Positions 1 through 9,216 are shown, counted from the stretch's first letter. The stretch: DNA of 64,000 nucleotides from Microbacterium kunmingense (GCF_023155745.1 NZ_JAKNUS010000002.1:310001-374000), one strand, 5' to 3'. Notes: a model not told the origin generated them from the sequence alone. Translations and numbers: made by a program.

Positions 1-1478
1 GCGTGCCGTGCGGAGATGTCGGGAACGACCCCCAGCAACCCGTCGGCGTCGAGGCGCACGCCGCGCGCCCAGCGCCAGTGCGCCGGGAGGTCGGCGGGCG
101 CCCCGCGGGTGAAGACGATGACCGGCACCCCCGAGGCGGCGATCTCGTCGCGGTAGGCGAGCTCCGCGGCATCCGAGGCGACATAGACGAGCACGATGTC
201 GCGATCCTCGTCGGTCAGACGGTGGTGCCGCAGCTGCGAGACGAACGGGGTGATCCCGATGCCGGCGGCGACCAGAAGCACCGGGGCTGTCGTGCTCGAA
301 GGCAGAAGGAAATCACCCCACACCCCGGTGACCCGCACCTCGGCACCGGCTGGGGTCTCGGCCAGAGCGCGTTTGAAACTCGACGGGGCGCCCGCCGCGG
401 GCTCCCGGTAGGCGATCTTCAGTTCCGGGAGGTCCTCGGGCGCCGAGGCGATGCTGAACTCCCGGCGCGTGCCGCGTCCGTCGGCGCGTCGGTGCGGCAC
501 CTCGAGCTCGAGGTACTGCCCCGGCGCGAAGAACAGCGGCCCGGAGACGACGAAGGTGAGTTCGCGCACGGTGGGCGTCAGGTGCGCACGCTCGGCCAGT
601 CGGAGTCGATGGGCCGTACGCACGGCGAGGAGGAAGGCGAGCACGTTGCCGATGAGGAGGGCCCGCTCCTGCCCGAGGCTGAACGCCCCGATGACGGTAG
701 GCCAGCCCGCCAGCGCACCGACGACGAGGGCGACCAGCAGCTGCTGCCATCTCCTGGGCGGAAGGGTGAGCGGCTCGGAGAGCATGAAGGCACCGAGGAA
801 CAGGAACGGCGAGGAGAACAGCACCTGCGGAAGGATGTCGCCGAGCGCCACCGGCACACCCAGCGCGGCGTACTGCGAGAACACCCGGACGAGCGCGACC
901 CCGACGGCGACGACGAGGAAGAGGGCGGCGATGCGGAGCTTCTCCGCCCGCCACAGCACGATCACCCCGAGGATGATCACGGGCGCCGCCAGGACCGGGC
1001 TTCCCACCCACCACGCCGAGGCGCCGAGCGCGGGCACCCAGACACTGAGCAGGGTGAGCGCCGAGGCGCCCGTCGCCGCGGGGTTGAGGATGTGTCGGCC
1101 GCGCCAGGCCAGGACGTACTTCGACAGCGCGGCGATCGCGCCGGCGAGGGCGGCCCCGAGGAGGAGCAGCGGATCCAGCGACGGGCGGAGGACGAACAGC
1201 AGGATGCCGGCGGTGATGACCGAGGACTCCCACCGCCAGGCCAGGCGCAGTACCCGCTGCGCGAGGAGGTCGACCGCTCCGCACGTGAGGACGAGCACGA
1301 CGGCGGTGACGAGGATCTCCAGCGGCCCCTGCGTCAGCAGTCCGAACAGCGACAGCAGGACCGAGATCGCCGTGAGCGCGGCGAGCGCGAGCAGCATGAC
1401 GCGATACATCGAGAAGCGGCCGAGAACCGCGAACACCCGGGCGGTGAGAGAGCGGAGGCCGACGGTCAGGGCGTTCAC
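1..1478 (-). CDS. Membrane NqrB/RnfD-like domain fused to FAD/NAD(P)-binding oxidoreductase (partial at left edge)
   Basis: The 3' end is cut by the window; about 492 codons are visible. The first ~280 residues are a chain of hydrophobic segments with an RHILNPAATGAS stretch near residue 130 that resembles the NqrB/RnfD membrane family. The rest is a ferredoxin-NADP reductase-like module: a beta-barrel FAD part with RREFS (FAD-binding RxFS type) and a nucleotide-binding AAGIGITPF loop. It should move electrons from cytosolic NAD(P)H across the membrane. The GTG start overlaps the apbE stop by four bases (GTGA), so it is translationally coupled to apbE and the FMN-binding lipoprotein upstream. 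These neighbours suggest the electrons pass to a covalently flavinylated extracytoplasmic protein. The true acceptor is unknown. Confidence 0.8.
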   Translation of the reverse strand, partial: MNALTVGLRSLTARVFAVLGRFSMYRVMLLALAALTAISVLLSLFGLLTQGPLEILVTAVVLVLTCGAVDLLAQRVLRLAWRWESSVITAGILLFVLRPSLDPLLLLGAALAGAIAALSKYVLAWRGRHILNPAATGASALTLLSVWVPALGASAWWVGSPVLAAPVIILGVIVLWRAEKLRIAALFLVVAVGVALVRVFSQYAALGVPVALGDILPQVLFSSPFLFLGAFMLSEPLTLPPRRWQQLLVALVVGALAGWPTVIGAFSLGQERALLIGNVLAFLLAVRTAHRLRLAERAHLTPTVRELTFVVSGPLFFAPGQYLELEVPHRRADGRGTRREFSIASAPEDLPELKIAYREPAAGAPSSFKRALAETPAGAEVRVTGVWGDFLLPSSTTAPVLLVAAGIGITPFVSQLRHHRLTDEDRDIVLVYVASDAAELAYRDEIAASGVPVIVFTRGAPADLPAHWRWARGVRLDADGLLGVVPDISARH

Positions 1479-2377
1479 GATGCCACCGTATCCGCCCGCC
1501 GGAACAGCTCGGCGGGATTGCCCGGCGACCATTCCACCCGGCCGTCGGTGAACATCCTGACCCACTCCACGCCCCACCGGTGGGCGATCTCCGGACCGCC
1601 GTCAAAGAACAGCGCGGTGGCGATCGCATCCGCGGTCATGGCATCGGGCGCGAAGGCCCACGAGGCGGCGATCGTCCGCACCGGCTCGCCGGTGCGCGCG
1701 TCCAGGACGTGGTGCAGGCCGTCGCCCCATCGCCGCCGGTTGGTCGCCGAGGCGCAGACCGCTCCCGAGGCCGCGGTGATCACGCCGATCGCGCGGGTGG
1801 TGTCGAACGGGTGCTCGAGGGCGATCCGCAGCTCGGCCCCGGTCACCCGGAGATCTCCCGAGGCGTCGACCACGAGCGGTCCCGTCACACGCTCGGCGAG
1901 AAGACCGTGGACGATATCGACGAGGCGGCCCTTGCCGAGGGCCCCGACGTCGATCGTCGCCGGTCGGGAAAGGCGAAGGGTGTCCGGGCCCCAGGACAGC
2001 ACATCGCGCCAGGAAGGCGCCGGTTCGGGTCCGCGGTCGGTCAGGGACATCCCCTCGTCGTACCCCCGACGGGCGAGGACCCCACCGACGAGCGGACTGA
2101 CCGCGCCGCCGGTGGCATCGGCGATCTCGGTCAGGCGCGAGAGCAGCAGGTCGGTGTCTTCGGGCGCGAGCGTCTCTCCCCCGCGCCGGGCCAGGCCCAT
2201 GACGACGGAGTCGTCGCGGAACCTCGACCACGCGCGATCGAAGGCATCGACAGCCGCGGCGACTTCCGCGCGGTCATCCGCGGTCAGCGCCTGGGCGGTG
2301 CCGACCTCCCACCGGGTGCCGATGGCCTCGAAGCGCCAGATCTCGGGCGTCGCGGGCGCTGCCCCGGGCGCGGTCAT
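1475..2377 (-). CDS. apbE: FAD:protein FMN transferase (ApbE family)
   Basis: 300 aa. ApbE transfers FMN from FAD to a Thr/Ser of a target protein through a phosphoester bond. Visible family motifs are DVGALGKGRLVD (residues 143-154), HHVLDARTGEP (222-232) and the metal-site region MTADAIATAL (247-256). No clear signal peptide is seen, although other ApbE proteins act outside the membrane, so its location is uncertain. It lies one base after the FMN-binding lipoprotein gene and overlaps the oxidoreductase start by four bases. The obvious substrate is that lipoprotein. Confidence 0.9.
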   Translation of the reverse strand: MTAPGAAPATPEIWRFEAIGTRWEVGTAQALTADDRAEVAAAVDAFDRAWSRFRDDSVVMGLARRGGETLAPEDTDLLLSRLTEIADATGGAVSPLVGGVLARRGYDEGMSLTDRGPEPAPSWRDVLSWGPDTLRLSRPATIDVGALGKGRLVDIVHGLLAERVTGPLVVDASGDLRVTGAELRIALEHPFDTTRAIGVITAASGAVCASATNRRRWGDGLHHVLDARTGEPVRTIAASWAFAPDAMTADAIATALFFDGGPEIAHRWGVEWVRMFTDGRVEWSPGNPAELFRRADTVAS

Positions 2378-2378
2378 C

Positions 2379-2837
2379 TCACGCCGCCGCTTCAGCCTTG
2401 ATCTCTTCGACAGCGGCGTTGAATCCGCCGCTGGTCAGCGAGGACCCCGCAACCCGGTCGACGGAGAGGTCGTCGATGTTCTGACCGACGACCTCGTCGG
2501 CGATGCCGCCGATGAACTGCGACTGGTATCGCTCGGACTCGGGACGCTGCGGGTCTCCGGTCACTTCGACGTCGGTGACGATGTCGTCCCGGAGCGTGAG
2601 GGTCACCGAGATCTGCTCGACCGACTCGGGGGTGTTGTACGTGCCTTCGGCGGTATACGTGCCGTCCGCATAGGGTCCTCCGCTCGTCCCGGTTCCCGCG
2701 TCGCCGGTGGACCCGGCTCCCTCGGTTCCGGCGGCGTCAGCCCCACTGGAGCATCCGGCCAGCAGAAGGACTCCGACGACGCCGACACCGGCGGCACCGA
2801 CGCGGACGGGACGGGGGGCGAGGTTCAGACGGATCAA
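2379..2837 (-). CDS. FMN-binding domain lipoprotein
   Basis: 152 aa, TTG start preceded by AGGAGG four bases upstream. The N-terminus is a lipoprotein signal with lipobox LLAGC, then a Gly/Thr/Ser-rich linker and an FMN_bind domain. The flavinylation site is in DRVAGSSLTS. The usual site is D-x-V-S-G-A-T/S-x-T-S, so the acceptor here would be Ser rather than Thr and the preceding Ala is Ser. It is probably anchored on the outer face of the membrane and flavinylated by the ApbE encoded next. It heads the three-gene cassette and is the likely extracytoplasmic electron carrier of the oxidoreductase. Confidence 0.85.
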   Translation of the reverse strand: MIRLNLAPRPVRVGAAGVGVVGVLLLAGCSSGADAAGTEGAGSTGDAGTGTSGGPYADGTYTAEGTYNTPESVEQISVTLTLRDDIVTDVEVTGDPQRPESERYQSQFIGGIADEVVGQNIDDLSVDRVAGSSLTSGGFNAAVEEIKAEAAA

Positions 2838-2937
2838 GGTTCCTCCTGGGGGTGGGAGTGGCTACCGTCATCCTGGCGCGGTGTTCCTATGCAACGGCTC
2901 GGAACGCGAAGACCCCCAGCTGATCCCGAGACTCGGG

Positions 2938-3972
2938 TCAGGCGGCACCGTCGAACATGCTCGTGACCGAGCCGTCTTCGAACACCTCGCGGATCGCGCG
3001 GGCGAGAAGGGGGGCGATGGGGAGGATGGTGAGCCCCGGGAAACGCTTCTCCTCGGGAACCGGAACGGTGTCGGTGACGACGACCTCGTCGATCGCGTCG
3101 CTGCGCAGACGCTGCGCCGCAGGGTCGCTGAAGATCGCGTGGGTCGCGGCGACGATCACGCGCTCGGCGCCGCTGGCCTTCAGCGCCTCGGCCGCCTTGA
3201 CGATCGTGCCGCCGGTGTCGATCATGTCGTCGACGAGGAGGCAGACGCGGCCCTTCACCTCACCGACGATCTCGTTCACGGTGACCTGGTTGGCGACGTT
3301 CGGATCGCGGCGCTTGTGGATGATGGCCAGCGGAGCCCCGAGACTGTCCGACCACGTGTCCGCGACGCGCACCCGGCCGGTGTCGGGGGAGACGACGGTC
3401 AGCTTGGCGCGGTCGGCGGCGCTCAGGGTGTCGCGGAAGTACTCCAGGAGCACCGGCTTGGCGAACAGGTGGTCCACCGGTCCGTCGAAGAATCCCTGGA
3501 TCTGCGCGGCGTGCAGGTCGACGCTCATGACGCGGTCGGCGCCGGCGGTGCGCAGGAGATCGGCGACCAGGCGGGCGCTGATCGGCTCACGGCCACGGCC
3601 CTTCTTGTCCTGCCGGCTGTAGGGGTAGTACGGCGCGACGACGGTGATGCGCTTCGCGGAGGCCCGCTTGGCCGCATCGAGCATGATGAGGGTCTCCATC
3701 AGCCACTCGTTGACCGGCGGCCCGAAGCTCTGCACCAGGAAGAAGTCGCAGCCGCGGATGGACACCTCGAAGCGCGTCAGGATCTCACCGGACGCGAACG
3801 TGCGGTACTCGGTGGGAACGAGCTGCGTTCCCAGGCCCGCCGCGACCTCGGCGGCGAGCTCCTGGTGCGACCGGCCGGCGGCGACGACGAGCCGCTTCTT
3901 GGTCTTGGCGACGATGCCCGGGGCGATGTCGTTGTCGCGGTCGAGGTCAACCGTCTTCGTTTTGCGCGCCAT
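2938..3972 (-). CDS. prs: Ribose-phosphate pyrophosphokinase (PRPP synthetase)
   Basis: 344 aa. It makes PRPP from ribose-5-phosphate and ATP for purine, pyrimidine, His and Trp synthesis. Visible motifs are the ATP/ribose region PYYPYSRQDKKGRGR (about 114-128), SVDLHAAQIQGFF (150-162) and the PRPP loop LVDDMIDTGGT (246-256). The ATG at 3972 is chosen because MARKTKTV leads straight into the conserved fold. It lies inside the glmU 3' end (26-bp overlap), so prs is the second gene of a glmU-prs operon, as in many Actinobacteria. Confidence 0.96.
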   Translation of the reverse strand: MARKTKTVDLDRDNDIAPGIVAKTKKRLVVAAGRSHQELAAEVAAGLGTQLVPTEYRTFASGEILTRFEVSIRGCDFFLVQSFGPPVNEWLMETLIMLDAAKRASAKRITVVAPYYPYSRQDKKGRGREPISARLVADLLRTAGADRVMSVDLHAAQIQGFFDGPVDHLFAKPVLLEYFRDTLSAADRAKLTVVSPDTGRVRVADTWSDSLGAPLAIIHKRRDPNVANQVTVNEIVGEVKGRVCLLVDDMIDTGGTIVKAAEALKASGAERVIVAATHAIFSDPAAQRLRSDAIDEVVVTDTVPVPEEKRFPGLTILPIAPLLARAIREVFEDGSVTSMFDGAA

Positions 3973-5419
3973 CGTCCGCTTTCTGTGACGTCCGGGCTCG
4001 CGCTGCGACCTCGGCCGCGGCCGTCCCGGGCCTGTTCTTCTCGACCCACCCCTCGATGTTGCGCTGAGGGGCCACACTCAGGGCCAGAGCACCGGCGGGG
4101 ACATCCTTGCGGATGACGGCGCCGGCTCCGGTCTTCGCGCCGTCTCCGATCCTAACTGGCGCGACGAAGACGTTGTGCGAGCCGCTGTGGACCTCATCGC
4201 CGATCTCGGTGCGGTGCTTGGCCAGGTCGTCGTAGTTGGCCGTGATCGCTCCGGCGCCCAGGTTGACTCCTGTGCCGATAGTCGTGTCGCCGATGTAGGA
4301 CAGGTGCGGCACCTTGCTGCGTGCGCCGATGTCGGAGTTCTTCACCTCCACGAACGTGCCGATCTTCCCGCCGGCTCCCAGGCGGGCGTTGGGGCGGAGG
4401 TACGCGAACGGGCCCACCGTCGCATCGGCGCCGATCACGGCGAGGGTCGCGTCGGTGCGGGTGACCGTGGCCCTCTCCCCCACCTCGCAGTCCACCAGGG
4501 TGGTGTCGGGGCCGACGACGGCCCCCTCTGCGATGACCGTGGCCCGAAGGACGTGCGTGCCCGGCAGCAGGGTGACATCGGGCGCGAGGGTCGCCGTGAC
4601 GTCGATCCACGTCGTGGCCGGGTCCATGACGGTGACGCCCTCGCGTTGCCAGTGGCGGACCGTGCGGGCGTTGAGGGTGCGCGCCGCCTCGGACAGCTGG
4701 ATGCGGTCGTTCACTCCGAGCGCGGCGGCCGCATCGGGCGCGGTGACCGCGGCGACGGGCAGCCCCGCGTCGCGCAGCAGGCCGATGACATCGGTGAGGT
4801 ACTTCTCGCCCTGCGCGTTCGCGGTGCCCACGCGCGCGAGCTCACGCCGCAGCGACGCCGCCTGGAAGACGTAGACCCCCGCGTTGATCTCCGTGACCGC
4901 GAGTTCGTCGGGAGCGGCATCCTTCTGCTCGACGATCCGCGCGACGGTGTCGCCTTCGGAGCGGATGACCCGCCCGTACCCCGAGGCGTCGTCGAGGACG
5001 GCCGTGAGCAGGGTCGCTGCGGCCCGGCGGGCGCGGTGGGTGTCCAGGAGCGCGGTGAGCATCTCGGCCTCGAGGAGCGGCACGTCGCCGCTGAGGACCA
5101 GGATGTCGTCGTCCTCCTCGCCGAGGGCGGCAAGGCCGAGCTCGACCGCACGTCCCGTGCCGGCGACCTCGTCCTGGTCGACGATCACCGCCTCCGGCGA
5201 CACCGCGGTCGCCTCGGACGCGACGAGATCGCGTTCGTGACGCACCACGACGGCCGTGCTCCGGGGGCGGAGCCCTGCGGCGGTCTGCAGGACGTGGCCG
5301 AGCAGCGAGCGCCCGCCGATGCGGTGGAGCACCTTGGGGGTGGCGGACTTCATCCGTGTGCCCTGCCCGGCGGCCAGGACGATCACCGAGAGCGAGGAGG
5401 AGGCGGTGGTGTCTGTCAT
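3947..5419 (-). CDS. glmU: Bifunctional N-acetylglucosamine-1-phosphate uridylyltransferase / glucosamine-1-phosphate acetyltransferase
   Basis: 490 aa. It makes UDP-GlcNAc for peptidoglycan. The N-terminal uridylyltransferase has LAAGQGTRMKS (15-25); the C-terminal left-handed beta-helix acetyltransferase has repeated hexapeptides and the catalytic-His region VPHLSYIGD. The ATG is immediately before SVIVLAAG, and the only base between it and the mature 3' end of tRNA-Gln is position 5420. No separate promoter or leader can fit, so glmU must be expressed from the tRNA transcript. The last 26 bases overlap prs. Confidence 0.96.
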   Translation of the reverse strand: MTDTTASSSLSVIVLAAGQGTRMKSATPKVLHRIGGRSLLGHVLQTAAGLRPRSTAVVVRHERDLVASEATAVSPEAVIVDQDEVAGTGRAVELGLAALGEEDDDILVLSGDVPLLEAEMLTALLDTHRARRAAATLLTAVLDDASGYGRVIRSEGDTVARIVEQKDAAPDELAVTEINAGVYVFQAASLRRELARVGTANAQGEKYLTDVIGLLRDAGLPVAAVTAPDAAAALGVNDRIQLSEAARTLNARTVRHWQREGVTVMDPATTWIDVTATLAPDVTLLPGTHVLRATVIAEGAVVGPDTTLVDCEVGERATVTRTDATLAVIGADATVGPFAYLRPNARLGAGGKIGTFVEVKNSDIGARSKVPHLSYIGDTTIGTGVNLGAGAITANYDDLAKHRTEIGDEVHSGSHNVFVAPVRIGDGAKTGAGAVIRKDVPAGALALSVAPQRNIEGWVEKNRPGTAAAEVAARARTSQKADDGAQNEDG

Positions 5420-5420
5420 G

Positions 5421-5492
5421 CTCCGCCGCCAGGACTCGAACCTAGACCTCACAGCTCCAAAGGCTGTCGTGCTGCCATTACACCACGGCGGA
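5421..5492 (-). tRNA. tRNA-Gln (anticodon TTG)
   Basis: 72 nt folds as a complete cloverleaf: acceptor TCCGCCG/CGGCGGA, D stem GTGT/GCAC, anticodon stem ACAGC/GCTGT around loop CTTTGGA (anticodon TTG), T stem CTAGG/CCTGG with loop TTCGAGT, discriminator G. CCA is not encoded. The glmU ATG follows after a single base on the same strand. Confidence 0.96.
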
Positions 5493-5536
5493 TCGCCCCC
5501 GCAGAGGGCGCCCGACAAGTCTGCCAGAGTGGATGC

Positions 5537-6034
5537 ATGCCCCGAGAGTCGGACGAAGTCGACCGCATCGTCGAGGCGTGGGGTGCCCAGCGGCCCGACC
5601 TCGACTTCTCGCCCCTGGAGGTGCTCTCGCGGGTCGACAGACTGTCGCGGCACCTCGACCGTGCCCGGCGCGAGGCGTTCCGCCGCAGCGAGTTGGAACC
5701 GTGGGAATGGGACGTCCTGTCGGCGCTGCGACGCGCCGGTGAGCCGTTCCAGCTGAGCCCCAAGCAGCTGCTGCTGCAGACCCTCGTCTCCAGCGGCACC
5801 ATGACCAACCGGATCGACCGCCTCGTGGGACGCCGCCTGGTGCGTCGCGAGGCCGACCCCGGTGATGGCCGGAGCATCCTGGTGACCCTCACCGAGGAGG
5901 GACGGACACGGGTCGACGCCGCGATCACGCGCCTCGTCGATGCGGAGGCGCTCCTGCTCGGATCGCTCTCCCGAAGTGATCGCGACCGCCTCGCGGGACT
6001 GCTGCGGAAACTCAGCCTGGGTTTCGACGCCTGA
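5537..6034 (+). CDS. MarR-family transcriptional regulator
   Basis: 165 aa winged-helix regulator. The recognition region is about TLVSSGTMTNRIDRLVGRRL, followed by the wing VRREADPGDGRSILVTLTEEG, which is typical of MarR. An ATG four bases earlier (5533) is in another frame. It sits between tRNA-Gln (divergent) and the convergent ABC-F gene. A weak CAGAGT lies 6 nt before the ATG and could be a leaderless -10 box. The ligand and targets are unknown. Confidence 0.9.
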   Translation: MPRESDEVDRIVEAWGAQRPDLDFSPLEVLSRVDRLSRHLDRARREAFRRSELEPWEWDVLSALRRAGEPFQLSPKQLLLQTLVSSGTMTNRIDRLVGRRLVRREADPGDGRSILVTLTEEGRTRVDAAITRLVDAEALLLGSLSRSDRDRLAGLLRKLSLGFDA

Positions 6035-6037
6035 GCG

Positions 6038-7852
6038 TCACCCGATCTGTTCGATCAGGGCGAACCACCGCTCCTCGGTCTCGTCGCGTTCGGCCTCGAG
6101 GGCGCTGATGCGGCTCATCTCCGCCGAGAGCCCCGCGTAGTCGGACTGGTCGTGATCGGCGAGGGCGATCTTGGCCCGCGACACCTCTTTCTCGAGCTTC
6201 TCGATGCGGCGCTCGAGCGCGGCGGCCTCCTTCTGCGCGGCGCGCAGGTCGGCACCGGTGAGCGCCGGGTTCGCCGCGGCGGAGGGTGAGGCCGCGGACG
6301 GCGGGGTGGCCGTCGGAGCCCGCCGGTCGGCGGCGAGCAGCCGCAGGTACTCGTCGACACCGGCGGGGAGGTGGCGCAGGCGACCGCCCAGCAGCGCGTA
6401 CTGCTGATCGGTCACCCGCTCCATGAAATACCTGTCGTGCGAGACGACGATGAGGGTGCCCGGCCACGAGTCGAGGAGATCCTCGAGCGCCGCGAGCATG
6501 TCGGTGTCGAGATCATTGGTCGGCTCGTCGAGGATGAGGACGTTCGGCTGCGACAGCAGGATCAGCAGCAGCTGCAGCCGTCGCTTCTGCCCTCCCGAGA
6601 GGTCGCGGACCGGAGTGGAGAGCTGTGCGCTGGCGAATCCCATCCGCTCCAGCAGCTGCCCCGGTGACAGCTCCTGCGCCTTCGACCCGGCACCCAGGGT
6701 GTAGGTGGTCCGAAGCCCCGAGATGACGACCCGCACGGGATCGTCCAGGTGGGGGTCGAGTTCGTCCATGCGCTGGCTGAGGATCGCCACCCGCACGGTC
6801 TTGCCTCGCTTCACCCGGCCCGAGGTGGGTTCCTGCTCGCCGGAGATGAGCGAGAGGAGGGTGGACTTCCCAGCGCCGTTGATCCCCAGGATGCCGGTGC
6901 GTTCACCGGGCGCGATGCGCCACTCGACATCGTGGAAGACCTCGGTGCGGCTCCCCCCGTCGTCGTAGACGACCGAGACGTCGAGCAGGTCGACGACATC
7001 CTTTCCCAGTCGCGTGATGGCCAGAGCCTGGAGGGCGACGGGGTCACGCAGTTCCGGCACATCCTCGATCAGGGCGTTGGCGGCGTCGATGCGGAACTTC
7101 GGCTTCGACGTCCGCGCGGGGGCGCCGCGCCGGAGCCAGGCGAGTTCCTTTCGGGCGAGGTTCTGACGGCGAGCTTCGATGGCCGCCGCCTGCCGGTCGC
7201 GCTCGACCCGCTGCAGGATGTAGGCGGCGTATCCGCCCTCGAAAGGTTCGACGATGCGGTCGTGGACCTCCCACGTCGTGGTGCACACCTCGTCGAGGAA
7301 CCAGCGATCGTGGGTGACGACGAGGAGCCCACCCTGATTCGCGGGCCAGCGCCCGCGGACGTGGTCGGCCAGCCACGCGATCGCCTCGACGTCGAGGTGG
7401 TTCGTCGGCTCATCGAGGAACAGCACGTCCCAGTCGCCGACGAGGAGCGCGGCGAGGGCCACCCGACGGCGCTGGCCGCCGGACAGGCCCGTGACCGGCC
7501 CCTCCCAATCGAGCCCCTCCAGGAGCCCCGCGATGACGTCGCGCACGCGCGGGTCACCCGCCCAGTCGTGGTCGGGGCGGTCTCCGACGACGGCGAAGCG
7601 CACGGTGTGCGCGTCGTCGAGGGTGTCGGACTGATCCAGGACGCCCACCCGAACGCCCCGCCGCACCGTCACCCGACCGGAATCGGGCTCCAGCCGCCCC
7701 GCGAGCATGGCGAGGAGGGTCGACTTGCCGTCGCCGTTGCGGCCCACGACGCCGATGCGGTCGCCCTCGTCGATACCGAGGGAGATGCCGTCGAAGACGA
7801 CCTTCGTGGGAAATTCCAGGTGCAGGGCTTCGGCCCCGAGAAGATGCGCCAT
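6038..7852 (-). CDS. ABC-F family ATP-binding protein (Uup-like)
   Basis: 604 aa with two nucleotide-binding domains and no membrane segment. Domain 1: Walker A GRNGDGKST, signature LSGGQRRRVAL, Walker B LFLDEPTNHLD. Domain 2: GINGAGKST, LSGGQKRRLQL, LILDEPTNDLD. The linker carries KPKFRIDAANALIEDVP, and a C-terminal coiled coil (LERRIEKLEKEV region) matches the Uup/EttA-like group that acts on ribosomes. GGAGGGG lies just upstream of the start. It ends three bases after the convergent marR gene. Confidence 0.92.
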   Translation of the reverse strand: MAHLLGAEALHLEFPTKVVFDGISLGIDEGDRIGVVGRNGDGKSTLLAMLAGRLEPDSGRVTVRRGVRVGVLDQSDTLDDAHTVRFAVVGDRPDHDWAGDPRVRDVIAGLLEGLDWEGPVTGLSGGQRRRVALAALLVGDWDVLFLDEPTNHLDVEAIAWLADHVRGRWPANQGGLLVVTHDRWFLDEVCTTTWEVHDRIVEPFEGGYAAYILQRVERDRQAAAIEARRQNLARKELAWLRRGAPARTSKPKFRIDAANALIEDVPELRDPVALQALAITRLGKDVVDLLDVSVVYDDGGSRTEVFHDVEWRIAPGERTGILGINGAGKSTLLSLISGEQEPTSGRVKRGKTVRVAILSQRMDELDPHLDDPVRVVISGLRTTYTLGAGSKAQELSPGQLLERMGFASAQLSTPVRDLSGGQKRRLQLLLILLSQPNVLILDEPTNDLDTDMLAALEDLLDSWPGTLIVVSHDRYFMERVTDQQYALLGGRLRHLPAGVDEYLRLLAADRRAPTATPPSAASPSAAANPALTGADLRAAQKEAAALERRIEKLEKEVSRAKIALADHDQSDYAGLSAEMSRISALEAERDETEERWFALIEQIG

Positions 7853-7898
7853 ATCCCCTCCAGGCTATGGCCCCTGTTCGGGGCCGCCGACCAGGAGG

Positions 7899-9209
7899 TC
7901 AGTACCAGAAGCTCAGCCGCGGCGCCCGGGGCGTGAGGAAGAGGGGCGCGACGAGGTCGGCGTCGTCGACGGCGATGCGCCCCGCCGCGGCCAGGGTCGT
8001 CACCGACACGCCACCCAGGTAGATCGCCGAGAGCTCCTCGATCCCCAGTCGCAGGACGGGGGCGGTGGCGGCGGAGTCGCCGACGTCTTCGACGGTTCCG
8101 AGCCCGTCGATCACCCGCAGGAGCCATCGCCCGGTGGAGAGGCCCAGGGAGTCCTCCACGTCGAGGAGCACCTCGCCCGAACCGGTGTAGGTCCGCGCCT
8201 CCAGGGCGCGGGGGACGTCGAGGATCCGCACGTACTGGTGGTCGCGGACGGTGATCGTCACGGCGCGCTGATCGGCGATCATCCACCACAGCGGCTCATC
8301 GACGGCGAGCTCGCCGGCGCGGATCTCGCCGACGAGGTCGAGCTCGAGGAGGAAACGCCACAGCGCCGCGTAGGCGGCGGGTGTGGCGGCGATGAGGGAG
8401 AGCAGGTCGACACGGGACTTCGTCCAGTCCTCTCCGTTCTCGGTGACCGTGTACAGCGCCGCCCCGCGGATCCGTCCGGCGTCGTCGCGCCACTGGATCG
8501 CCCGCTTCTTGCCCGGGTCCTTCGCGTCGGGCCTCGTGCCGGCGAAGGAGTCCCAGTGGCCGGCGGGGATCTCCAGTTCGCCGGCCGAGCGCCGGCGGAC
8601 CTCTTCGTGCAGGCCCGGCGCGATCTCGCGCCAGGTGTCCCGCGAGACGAAATCGACCCGACCCGACCGGCCGGGTCCGCGCCATCCTGCCCGCTTGGTG
8701 TCGATCACCCAGGTGGCCGCCGGAGCCGCCGGAGCGAAGCCGTAGCGGCCGTACAGGGTGGCCTCGCTGACCGTCAGCATCGCCAGGGGCACGTCGCCGG
8801 CGACCGCGCTGCGCAGCTCCGCCTCCAGCAGGGCGCGCGCGATCCCGCGCCGCCGATGGGTGGGGGCGACGGTGACGGCGCTGACGGCACTGCCCGCGAG
8901 CACCCCGCCGCCGGGCACCGTGAGCTCCGACAGCCACGAGGCGCTCGTGGCGACGGGAGCAGACGCCGACGGCGCCGCGGGGTCGTACACCCCCGTCATC
9001 CGCCGGTAGTCCCCGCGCGCGCGTGCCTCGCGCACCTGCTCCGCTGTCAGTTCCGGGTCGAGGAACCCCCGGGCGACGACCTGGATGAAGGCCTCCCGGT
9101 CGGCGTCGCCGGTGACGAGGGTCATCGTCAGCCCCTGGGCCTCCAGACGCTCCCGGGAGACGGGATCGACGTCGCGTGCGAGATGAGCGGCGGCAGCAGA
9201 AGCATCCAT
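7899..9209 (-). CDS. Eis-like GNAT N-acetyltransferase
   Basis: 436 aa. Family traits are the acetyl-CoA loop PTHRRRGIARALL (near 117-129), the catalytic Tyr in LYGRYGFAP (Y153), a central second GNAT-like fold, an SCP2-like C-terminal domain, and a terminal aromatic residue (SFWY) whose carboxylate is used in Eis enzymes. These enzymes acetylate amines such as aminoglycosides or protein lysines; the substrate here is unknown. The ATG at 9209 is supported by TAGCGT 7 nt upstream, so it is leaderless. Confidence 0.88.
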   Translation of the reverse strand: MDASAAAAHLARDVDPVSRERLEAQGLTMTLVTGDADREAFIQVVARGFLDPELTAEQVREARARGDYRRMTGVYDPAAPSASAPVATSASWLSELTVPGGGVLAGSAVSAVTVAPTHRRRGIARALLEAELRSAVAGDVPLAMLTVSEATLYGRYGFAPAAPAATWVIDTKRAGWRGPGRSGRVDFVSRDTWREIAPGLHEEVRRRSAGELEIPAGHWDSFAGTRPDAKDPGKKRAIQWRDDAGRIRGAALYTVTENGEDWTKSRVDLLSLIAATPAAYAALWRFLLELDLVGEIRAGELAVDEPLWWMIADQRAVTITVRDHQYVRILDVPRALEARTYTGSGEVLLDVEDSLGLSTGRWLLRVIDGLGTVEDVGDSAATAPVLRLGIEELSAIYLGGVSVTTLAAAGRIAVDDADLVAPLFLTPRAPRLSFWY

Positions 9210-9216
9210 GGCCCCC

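Noticed and set aside
3..2966. Very long open plus-strand frame (987 codons) over the flavin cassette
   Set aside because: It is antisense to three genes with clear motifs, is rich in Arg/Gly/Asp/Glu as in GC-rich shadow frames, and shows no domain.
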